Positions 56,341 to 63,244 of a stretch of 64,000 bases of DNA are shown here, piece by piece (the stretch's first letter is position 1; every line of letters starts with the position of its first letter). The stretch covers positions 930,001-994,000 of the forward strand of contig NZ_PTQY01000001.1 of assembly GCF_002943465.1 (NCBI RefSeq), in the 5' to 3' direction. The stretch is from Rhodoferax sp. TS-BS-61-7 (GTDB taxonomy: Bacteria > Pseudomonadota > Gammaproteobacteria > Burkholderiales > Burkholderiaceae_C). Position numbers and translations under genes: made by a program. The notes under the pieces were generated by a model. That model saw only the letters and a program-made list of their open reading frames with translations. It was not told the DNA's origin and did no database searches.

Positions 56341-57095
56341 CCGTTATCTGCAGAAGTTGCCACCATGGGGCTCTACGAACTGTGTGGTGCAGTTGCTGAC
56401 ATGGCATCTCAGTACAAAGAAATCACCAGTTCCTTGCTAAATGCTTCGTTCTCGAACAGAAAGTCCTCCCTGGAAACCGACGAAGCCCGGTTGCGTACGT
56501 ACCCCGCAGGGTTGGCCACGACGCGGTATCGGCCCACCTGATATGTTGGCGCCGATTGAATCTTGACAGTGTCAATTTTCGATCGGCGCCAACAGGAGCT
56601 GTTCTTGCAGCGGCTTCAAACTACTTTCGGCATTGGGACGAGTGGAGAAAGACATCGCCACCCACGACAAGACAGGCGACTTCGATAGATGTCCTGAACG
56701 CAGTTTTGGACAGTGCCGGTTTGAAGCAGAGCACACAGCGACTCTTGGGGGTCGAGGGGATATGCACAAAGATCCTGGAAGTACTGAGCGATGGCGACTT
56801 CGAATTACTCACGGGGAGAGTCTTCGCATTCGCCAACGGGTTGAAGCCCCGCCCCATAGGCTGATGTCGAGTGGCCCTTCGAAATACTAGGGTTTACCCG
56901 CACTCCAAAGCGCTACAAATAGCACCTAAACCTAGATCACCCCTACCTGGTTGACGGTGTGGCACTGACCCGATGGGATATGGCTGGAGCCGGCATCGCG
57001 CTGGTGGGAATGGCGGTTATTGTTTTGCAACCGGCCAGCCACTGACGACTGCATTGAACAGGTTGGGATGAGTAGCTACTTAGCAGCAGACCACG
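56341..57095. other. 755-bp stretch of remnant sequence past cusF, with a long hairpin
   Basis: It contains the 51-nt hairpin at 56544-56594 and two divergent open frames without normal starts. Leftward from the hairpin, 56543 to 56409 encodes '...SAPTYQVGRYRVVANPAG...NEAFSKELVISLY' ending at a TGA; rightward, 56556-56864 reads 'FRSAPTGAVLAAASNYFRHW...' (102 codons from a TTG). Neither belongs to a family I recognise; they look like gene ends joined at an inverted repeat. The rest (56880-57095) has no gene. Confidence 0.4.
56544..56594. repeat. 51-nt near-perfect hairpin (13-bp arms plus inner palindrome)
   Basis: TGTTGGCGCCGAT (56544-56556) is repeated as the exact complement ATCGGCGCCAACA (56582-56594). 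The 25-base centre holds another perfect dyad, TTGACA-G-TGTCAA. There is no U-run. The nested symmetry suggests an operator, a transposon-end junction or a recombination site rather than a terminator. Confidence 0.8.
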
Positions 57096-57386
57096 TTGGG
57101 TGTGGTGGGTGCGTGCGCAGCATGTTGTGCGATTCCCCTGGCGATCCCGATCATTGGTGCGTTGTCGGTCTCCGGCCTGTCTATCCTGGCTATTGACCAA
57201 TTTTTCCAAGGGGCGGCCGGAATCGCCGTTGCAGTAGCCATCAGCTTGGCGGCCGCTGCTGGGGTGAGTGTTTGGTATGTGGGGCAGCGCCGCAAGCAGG
57301 CAGCAACTGCCCAAATCCGGGCTGCTTGCTCCACCCCAGACAGCAATGGGAATGGTGGCTGCGATTGTTCCAAAGGCACGGTATAA
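57096..57386 (+). CDS. Small Cys-rich two-helix membrane protein, N-terminus uncertain
   Basis: About 96 residues; only TTG (57096) or GTG (57102, 57105) starts are available and an in-frame stop lies 15 bases upstream. 'VVGACAACCAIPLAIPIIGALSVSGLSILAIDQFFQGAAGIAVAVAISLAAAAGVSVWYV' gives a CxxCC in the first helix, and the tail ends 'RAACSTPDSNGNGGCDCSKG'. Cys pairs in a membrane helix and the tail recall MerT/MerC-type thiophilic-metal importers, though it matches neither. The frame 57068 onward (ATG AGT AGC TAC...) could be the real N-terminus, lost by a frameshift. Confidence 0.55.
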   Translation: MGVVGACAACCAIPLAIPIIGALSVSGLSILAIDQFFQGAAGIAVAVAISLAAAAGVSVWYVGQRRKQAATAQIRAACSTPDSNGNGGCDCSKGTV

Positions 57387-57687
57387 AGCGCCGAGAGATA
57401 CTGCTAACAATGAGCGGCATCATACCCAAGGCTGGCACTCTCGATCGAAGGTGAACGCTGGGCATTTCAAGCAATCACAACAAATACCCTTGTCAGGCTA
57501 AGCTCTTTTGGAGCCGGGATACAGGCCACTATGGAAAAGTACATCCCAATATGTTTTCGATTTAGTGGGTTTGTCAATGTGCAAACCCACTAACTTGGTT
57601 GCTTGGCGTGCGCACGCAAAACTCATAGTAAAACTAAGATCAGCCCAAATTCTTCATGTTGCCTTGCATGCTCTCAAAAGACTGTTT
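57387..57687. other. 301-bp stretch, upstream region of the NUMOD3-like gene
   Basis: No recognised gene. The frame of the next gene stays open back to 57508, but without a ribosome-binding site or a recognisable domain, so I regard the ATG at 57688 as more likely. Nothing else is seen. Confidence 0.35.
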
Positions 57688-58119
57688 ATGAAACACAAAA
57701 AAAATACGGCCCCAAGTAGGGTGACACCTGCGGTCACTGAGCTAAACACAATTCTTGAAGAAGTGAAAAAGCTAGACTGGGTGGCACTTGATCGGCAAAT
57801 CAACAAAGACACTGGTACTTGGAAGCGTGTTCAGGAAATATCTGGCATTCCTCTTTCCCCTGAAACTAAGCAGAAGATCAGTCACGCCCTCACAGGGCAT
57901 AGTGTGTCTCCCAGCACAAGGATAAAGATATCTACATCGCTACGGAAGTATCACGTGAAACGAAACCAAGACAAATTGGCGGCTGGTGCAACGCCTCCCA
58001 ACTCGGTTGACGATTCAGCTGGCATCATGGCTCAATCAATAGAATCGCCATCCGCTCCACTTGACCACTTGGAGCCTGAAGAAGCGCCGAACCGACGTGC
58101 GAGCGGCCGGCGCAGGTAG
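57688..58119 (+). CDS. Hypothetical protein with tandem NUMOD3-like DNA-binding motifs
   Basis: 143 residues from the ATG at 57688. Residues about 57-93 read 'SGIPLSPETKQKISHALTGHSVSPSTRIKISTSLRKYH': two units of the S-x-ET-K-KIS-x-L-G-H pattern of NUMOD3, a short motif that contacts DNA in HNH and GIY-YIG homing nucleases. No nuclease domain is present in the protein or on its flanks. N-terminus helical, C-terminus acidic then basic (EAPNRRASGRRR). It may be a stand-alone DNA-binding protein. Codon use is AT-richer than the metal genes. Confidence 0.55.
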   Translation: MKHKKNTAPSRVTPAVTELNTILEEVKKLDWVALDRQINKDTGTWKRVQEISGIPLSPETKQKISHALTGHSVSPSTRIKISTSLRKYHVKRNQDKLAAGATPPNSVDDSAGIMAQSIESPSAPLDHLEPEEAPNRRASGRRR

Positions 58120-58296
58120 ACCTCGAAGGGATTCAATAACAACACGACAAACCTGCATCGTCCGTATACAAAACAGGCTGATGCGACGAGCGACCTAGTT
58201 GGCGCTGGCAGGCTAACATGCGATCATTCGGGACTGTTTGAGATCACAACAACAGCAAGAAGCACTGGGTACTTATGCCCCTCCCCCTCTCAATTC

Positions 58297-58644
58297 CTAG
58301 CGCTTGTAATCAATCGTCAAAGTCCCCGTAACCGCGTTTTTTGCGATCTCGTAGTCCGGATTCCAGGTCGCCAAGTTGTGGATACCCATCGCAATTCCCG
58401 CTGCCCATCCCCCAATTACCGTTGGAGAAATCGGAATCGCCGCCGCAGCCATCGTGGCCATACGCCCTTTGGTATAGACCCGGCACTTCAGGCCTTTTGA
58501 CTCAATGACCTTCTCCAAGGTCGCAACCGCCTCAGTCATGTTCAGCCTCCCCACGTCCTCCAATACAAAGGACTTGCGCTGATCAATGAGCTCAGCGACT
58601 TTTTCGTTAGAGACGGTGTTGATCGAGTACACAGAGTAGTCCAT
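58297..58644 (-). CDS. Hypothetical protein with central hydrophobic Gly/Ala segment
   Basis: 115 residues with GGAAC before the ATG at 58644. N-terminal half 'MDYSVYSINTVSNEKVAELIDQRKSFVLEDVGRLNMTEAVATLEKVIESKGLKCRVYTKGR' is soluble and helical/beta; then 'MATMAAAAIPISPTVIGGWAAGIAMGIHNLATW', a membrane-active-looking hairpin, and a terminal 'NPDYEIAKNAVTGTLTIDYKR'. I do not recognise it. The layout (soluble head, hydrophobic Gly/Ala hairpin, short tail) recalls small toxins or bacteriocin-like proteins, but this is inference. It is divergent from the XRE regulator. Confidence 0.6.
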   Translation of the reverse strand: MDYSVYSINTVSNEKVAELIDQRKSFVLEDVGRLNMTEAVATLEKVIESKGLKCRVYTKGRMATMAAAAIPISPTVIGGWAAGIAMGIHNLATWNPDYEIAKNAVTGTLTIDYKR

Positions 58645-58762
58645 GGTTTTCAGTTCCTTTAGGTTGAAGCGCGATCCCGCGTGTGATCACTCAAACTCAC
58701 TTTAGCATGAATGATACTTAGATTCTGTAGACCTAAAATCATCTAAATATGACGCTCAGGGG

Positions 58763-59026
58763 GTGCCAGCAACCAAGCCCCCCATTCCCAAAACACTACC
58801 CGCCAAAGCCTTGTTTGGCCTGCGACTTCGCGCCGCGCGGGTGGAGATGGCCGTGTCTCAAGAAGAGCTGGCAGACCAAGCCGATCTGCACCGAACCTAC
58901 ATCGGCCAGGTTGAGCGTGGGGAGCGGAACATCTCCGTCGACAATATGGAAAAACTGGCTGAAGCCGTAGGCCAGGATCTCTGGCGCATGCTCCAGCCAG
59001 AGGAACGCGCTGTCACGAAGGCCTAG
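58763..59026 (+). CDS. XRE-family HTH transcriptional regulator
   Basis: 87 residues from the GTG at 58763 (CAGGGG precedes it; no ATG fits). 'FGLRLRAARVEMAVSQEELADQADLHRTYIGQVERGERNISVDNMEKLAEAVGQDLWRML' is a complete HTH_3 domain with the canonical recognition helix. Such small repressors sit near the replication/recombination genes of ICEs and plasmids. Its 3' end overlaps the convergent RDF-like gene by 14 bases. Confidence 0.92.
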   Translation: MPATKPPIPKTLPAKALFGLRLRAARVEMAVSQEELADQADLHRTYIGQVERGERNISVDNMEKLAEAVGQDLWRMLQPEERAVTKA

Positions 59027-59972
59027 AAAGCGACTTCGCTGGACGTGTAGCGACACTGTTGAAGACCTTGCGATCCAACTTCTGGCTCAAAGTGTCCTGA
59101 CCAGACCGCAGCACCGTACCTTGCGCTCCTTCTGCCGGTTCTCCCCCGTCCACCCCCACTGTGTCCGCCGGTGGATAGAACTCCTCCAACACCGCCCCAC
59201 CCTCCTCGGCAGATTCTTCAAACGCCCCAGCCGCAAAGCCCAGGCGCGCTGCCTCATCTAAGCCTGATTGGTCTATCCCGGCAGCCTGGCGAGCTTCGTC
59301 CAACCGCCTAGCCTCTGTCACTGCCTCAGCCATGCCCATCCCCACCCGGATAGTCAAATCCACGTAGTAGATTGGCGCGCGATGGCTTTGCGCAGTGGAC
59401 TTCCCCCGCAGCTTGAGCTCCATGGGGAGCGTTGCCAACCTTCCACCGGAGATGGCATGGAAGTACTTCAGCCTTGCAGCCAAGGTGCGGATGGAGTTGT
59501 GCCCCGTCGTACGGAAGATGAACGAACCCAGCTCATCCTCATCCCCAATGAGCACGTTCAAACGTCCATAGGGCTTGCAGTTTCCACCCTGCCCCATCTG
59601 ACAGCCATCCGGTCCTGGGCATGGCAGTTCCTGAATACCGTCCACGGTTGAACGCTTGCAGCTGTCTCCATTACCTACACACAGCGGTCGTCCACTCTGG
59701 CGATCAAAGTAGTGGTAGCTGGCCCGCAGGTTCAGGTCTGGGTCATTGAACATGACGCGCACCGGAATGGAGCGCAGTTTGTTGTTGGCGTCACCCTCTT
59801 TGCGCAGGCTAAGGTTGAGGGGGTGCAGCATCCAGCCGTCTTTGGTCTGGACCTGGGTGGTGATGGTGAATTCGTCGTCTTTTTCAGGGAGTCGACGTCC
59901 GCCTTTCTCCACAACTTTGCCGATGGAGATACGTCCCACGATGGGGGGTGTAATGGCCAATCCTTTGAGCAT
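59013..59972 (-). CDS. Gp3-like / recombination-directionality-factor family protein ('hydrolase or metal-binding protein')
   Basis: 319 residues from the ATG at 59972. 'MLKGLAITPPIVGRISIGKVVEKGGRRLPEKDDEFTITTQVQTKDGWMLHPL' begins the family's beta-rich domain; a Cys-rich loop 'CVGNGDSC...LPCPGPDGCQMGQGGNCKPYGRL' (about 105-140) likely binds zinc; 'GSFIFRTTGHNSIRTLAARL' follows. Relatives of phage Gp3 act as directionality factors for serine integrases, and homologues in proteobacterial ICE backbones are annotated as metal-binding proteins. Last of four leftward genes. Confidence 0.7.
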   Translation of the reverse strand: MLKGLAITPPIVGRISIGKVVEKGGRRLPEKDDEFTITTQVQTKDGWMLHPLNLSLRKEGDANNKLRSIPVRVMFNDPDLNLRASYHYFDRQSGRPLCVGNGDSCKRSTVDGIQELPCPGPDGCQMGQGGNCKPYGRLNVLIGDEDELGSFIFRTTGHNSIRTLAARLKYFHAISGGRLATLPMELKLRGKSTAQSHRAPIYYVDLTIRVGMGMAEAVTEARRLDEARQAAGIDQSGLDEAARLGFAAGAFEESAEEGGAVLEEFYPPADTVGVDGGEPAEGAQGTVLRSGQDTLSQKLDRKVFNSVATRPAKSLSRPS

Positions 59973-60091
59973 GATCGTTTCGTCCTTGTAGGTGAGCAAA
60001 AAAATAAGCCCCACTCCGGTCCATCCGGGGTGGGGCTTGTTGGGTTGAAGTAAAAAGTTCGCTGTCGGGCTGGGTTGTCTGGATCGCTCCA

Positions 60092-61102
60092 TCAGTCCTT
60101 AGCCACGTTGACCAGAAACCGTCTGCTGCCGGGTCTGGGGATGGCGTAGGTCTCTTGGTAGTCCGGGTGGTCAGCCAGGATCTTGGGGAGGTCGATGTCC
60201 ACCCCGTCCTTGCTGCGTCGCCAGGTGACATCACCAGTTTCAAACACGGCCTTGGAGGCATCCCCCATCTGTTGCTGGATCCGCTGTTTGAGCAGCGCTT
60301 CCAGCTTGGTCTGGGTATCCAAGGTCTGTCGAACGGCTACTAGGTCAGAGAAGGCAGCTGACATCTCTAGGTCCTGGCTGAAGTCCACGGTTGATCCGAC
60401 ATCGTTGGGGTACAGACGCCGAAGCGCTTGGTCCGCAGAGTCAGATCCATCAACCGGTGGTGCTACATCCGACTGGACATAGCCCCAGAACACTTCTTCC
60501 AGCTGGATCAGGCGTTCTATCAACAGGTCGTCCCGCTTGATGCGGTGGATCTGCAGTTCCTGGCCGCCGATCAGGACAGCGACGTCGGCTGCCCGTTTGC
60601 CGGTGACCGCTAGCTGGTGTTGTACCTGCAGCTGCACGTATTCGGGGACGCCTTCTTTCCAGAGACGGGCCCCTTGGACACCAGCTGTTTTGCATTCCAA
60701 GATCTGGACTTCGGGAACCCCGATGATTTCTCGGTCCAGGTTGGCCAGCAAAAAAGGATGGTCTGGGTGCTGCAGGACCGCGTTGACCTTGCGGACACGG
60801 TTGCCAGTGCGCTTTGCATAGGACGCAGCAACAATGGGTTCCAGCAGAGAGCCCCAGTAGACCGGGGTTGACTCATCGTTGACGTCGATGGGGGCAAAGA
60901 GGTCATCACGACCGGTTTTCTCCATCCAGAGTGCGAGCTGGGATTTGTAGGGGTTCAGGCCAACGGCAGCAGCGGCATCAGAACTTCCGATCCCGTTTCG
61001 GCGAACCGAGAGCCAGTCTTCGCGGCTGAGGTCGTTGGTCTTCACCAGCTTGAGGGCTGGGCGTGGCCGGGCCTCCCGGTCCAGGGCTAAGGCTTTGGAC
61101 AT
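60092..61102 (-). CDS. YqaJ-type viral recombinase (lambda-exonuclease fold)
   Basis: 336 residues from the ATG at 61102. The PD-(D/E)XK exonuclease layout is visible: 'RNGIGSSDAAAAVGLNPYKSQLALWMEKTG', 'WGSLLEPIVAASYAKRTGNRVRK' (E), 'HPFLLANLDREIIG' (D) and 'VQILECKTAG' (E-x-K). It digests one strand from duplex ends to start single-strand annealing recombination, normally with a Bet/RecT partner, which is not in this window. Sits between the RDF-like and DUF932 genes. Confidence 0.9.
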   Translation of the reverse strand: MSKALALDREARPRPALKLVKTNDLSREDWLSVRRNGIGSSDAAAAVGLNPYKSQLALWMEKTGRDDLFAPIDVNDESTPVYWGSLLEPIVAASYAKRTGNRVRKVNAVLQHPDHPFLLANLDREIIGVPEVQILECKTAGVQGARLWKEGVPEYVQLQVQHQLAVTGKRAADVAVLIGGQELQIHRIKRDDLLIERLIQLEEVFWGYVQSDVAPPVDGSDSADQALRRLYPNDVGSTVDFSQDLEMSAAFSDLVAVRQTLDTQTKLEALLKQRIQQQMGDASKAVFETGDVTWRRSKDGVDIDLPKILADHPDYQETYAIPRPGSRRFLVNVAKD

Positions 61103-61146
61103 GGGTTTCCTTTCGGTTGTGGGAGTGAATTGTTTTTGAGCGACGG

Positions 61147-62115
61147 TCAGGCCACCAGCTGCATGGCGTGGTCCAGAGCGCGTGCTTTGAGGGCAGCACC
61201 TTGGCCAAACCAGGCGGAGTCTAGGCGGTAGTCCGCGCTGCGTGCGCGGCGTTCGTGGTCCACGTACTCGGTGACCGCATTGAGCAGTCCCCAAGCAGTG
61301 CCAGTAGCAGAGTCCAGAGTCGCGCCCTTGCCTGCTCCGTCATAGAGCTCCTGCACCCGCTTCAATGCCCGTTCATTGACCAAGCCGCCTTTGGTGTTGG
61401 CGGGCTGGTCGGTATGGCACAGGACATTGAGGAAGTAGTTCAAGGACTCGTGGGACTTCACTTTCCGCTCGGAGAGGGTCTTCATGCGGTACATGAAGCC
61501 ATCCCAGTGCGATACGGCGATTCCCAGTTGCTTCTTGACGGCCTGTCCGTCGAAGCTGGTGCTGTGGGGGACTTTGACGGCACTGGCGGCACCGTTGAGG
61601 GCGACCGTCAGGGTGTTGTTGCAGACGACTCGGATGGAGGTCAGGGTTGCAGTGGTGGCCAAGGTGCCATCGCAGCTGGTGGCTAGGAGGATGTAGCCGT
61701 TGACCTTGTCCTTGCCTTTGAGGGTGCTTTCTTTACCGGTCTTGGCCAAAGCCCAGAACTTCTTGCCTGCCTTCAAAACACCTGCTGTTTCGAGCTCGAA
61801 GCCGGAGATTTCGGTGAGGTCACGGTAGAACTCCAGGACTTCGCGGGGCTGCACCACCTGGTAACGGTCAGAAACTACGGACAGCGGGGCTTTGGTATCG
61901 CTGCGGTAGAGCACCTTTTGGTCATCGAAGGACATGATGCTGCCCAGGCTGCCCGCTTGTTCAGTCATGTAGCGAACGGGGCTGGAGCAGATCTGCCAGT
62001 CCATGCCGGCTTCTTTGGCCCAGACGTCGATGGATTGCTTGGGTGGGAGTGCGTTGCCTAGGCTGTGCCAGGGTGTTGCGCCAACGTAGGCCATGGTTTG
62101 AACTTGGTGTGCCAT
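61147..62115 (-). CDS. DUF932 domain protein
   Basis: 322 residues. 'MAYVGATPWHSLGNALPPKQSIDVWAKEAGMDWQI', 'DRYQVVQPREVLEFYRDLTEISGFELETAGVLKAGKKFWALAKTG' and 'SIRVVCNNTLTVAL' are the DUF932 core of phage and plasmid proteins. In ICE and plasmid backbones the gene is paired with YqaJ and single-strand annealing functions; its activity is unproven. 44 bases before yqaJ in the leftward group. Confidence 0.9.
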   Translation of the reverse strand: MAHQVQTMAYVGATPWHSLGNALPPKQSIDVWAKEAGMDWQICSSPVRYMTEQAGSLGSIMSFDDQKVLYRSDTKAPLSVVSDRYQVVQPREVLEFYRDLTEISGFELETAGVLKAGKKFWALAKTGKESTLKGKDKVNGYILLATSCDGTLATTATLTSIRVVCNNTLTVALNGAASAVKVPHSTSFDGQAVKKQLGIAVSHWDGFMYRMKTLSERKVKSHESLNYFLNVLCHTDQPANTKGGLVNERALKRVQELYDGAGKGATLDSATGTAWGLLNAVTEYVDHERRARSADYRLDSAWFGQGAALKARALDHAMQLVA

Positions 62116-62240
62116 GTGGGGCTCCTTGTGAATGAGGGGGAATGGGGAATGACTTCGTGCGTGAAGCCAGGGAAACGAAGATGCAGACCGATCAATGGAC
62201 TGCTATTGCGGGAACGCGCTGAGGCTGGGTAATTGGTGGT

Positions 62241-62570
62241 TTATTCGGGAGCGCTGAAGACGTGCTCGCAAACCACACACTCCAAGTTGTCCAACACACG
62301 CTGGTCCAGTACCGAGCCGATCTTGGCGCCAGCGACACCGCCAGTAGCAGCGCCAACCAGGCCGCCCACCAAAGCGCCGGCCACGCAGCCCAAGGCAATG
62401 ACTGCAGGGCCACCCATCAAACCGACGGTCATACCTACACGTGCACCTGTAACGGCACTGGTCCAGCCGGTGACGCCGCCTGCAATGACACCAGTGGCGC
62501 CACCGACTTTTTTACCGACATCTCGGGTGGTGATTCGGGTGGAACCACATTGAGGGCAATGAATACTCAT
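62241..62570 (-). CDS. Split zinc-ribbon protein with glycine-zipper membrane segment
   Basis: 109 residues from the ATG at 62570. N-terminal CPQC knuckle ('SIHCPQCGSTRI') and C-terminal CVVC ('NLECVVCEHVF') would together form a zinc ribbon, but between them lies 'GGATGVIAGGVTGWTSAVTGARVGMTVGLMGGPAVIALGCVAGALVGGLVGAATGGVAGAKIG', a long glycine-zipper/Ala-rich stretch able to form two membrane helices. A known domain combination in small mobile-element proteins; function unknown. First gene of the leftward DUF932-YqaJ-RDF group. Confidence 0.7.
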   Translation of the reverse strand: MSIHCPQCGSTRITTRDVGKKVGGATGVIAGGVTGWTSAVTGARVGMTVGLMGGPAVIALGCVAGALVGGLVGAATGGVAGAKIGSVLDQRVLDNLECVVCEHVFSAPE

Positions 62571-63244
62571 GGGGATGCTTTCGTGAAAAGAGGGAATGAC
62601 AGACGCATGTCTCCCTGCCATCCCAAAAGAGACAGGCATGGAAAAGTGCGGCACAAAGCCCAGAGCCGCTCAACGAGGTGTTGAGCGGTCTGGTGTGACT
62701 ACAGCGGGGAAAGGTGGTAGGTCAGCTCCACAGAACGTGAAGCTGGGTTTCAGGCACCTGGATAGGGCTGAATGGCAGAGATGGCTAGGCTTAGGGCCTG
62801 GTGGTGGTTATTCCCTGCTGGAGGTCAGGGGAAGTATGTGTGACTGAGTTTTTTTAGGAAGGGGAAAACAGCTCAAACCTACCTAAAGCGGACTTATGGC
62901 AACTCTAATTCCTGGCCTGGTAACGGACGCTCAGACATTGCTTACCGGAGTGGGCAGAATAGCAACGTGCAGACAAGCAGACGCACTAAGAACCGCTGCC
63001 AATTCGTTGCAGCCCGTATCGCAGTTTGATCGGTGCAAAGGCGTTGCTATCGTGCAACCCTGCTCACTATCCGACCCCAGCCTTTCATCTTCATCTCTGA
63101 ATCGGGCTGGTCAGAGTCATTCGCGCATAGTCTCAGCACCTGTAGACACTGTCTCAGAACATTCGACGGATGTTGATTGGAAAAACTTCCCGGCGGTAAC
63201 TCAAGAAGCTTCTCCGGCCTAAAAGAACACTTGGCCACGATGGG
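62571..63244. other. 674-bp region without a supported gene
   Basis: ORFs here on the plus strand have no ribosome-binding sites or recognisable domains. A 9-bp perfect inverted repeat CCGCTCAAC-gaggt-GTTGAGCGG at 62666-62688 lies about 95 bases upstream of the leftward zinc-ribbon gene, possibly an operator. Nothing else is recognised. Confidence 0.4.
62666..62688. repeat. 9-bp inverted repeat upstream of the DUF932-YqaJ group
   Basis: CCGCTCAAC, five-base loop, GTTGAGCGG, no mismatches and no U-run. Sits between the zinc-ribbon gene start (62570) and the next gene to the right, so it may be a repressor site. Confidence 0.55.

Noticed and set aside
62596..63222. Two plus-strand ORFs of 83 and 108 residues
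   Set aside because: No start signals, biased or low-complexity composition and no recognisable motifs.
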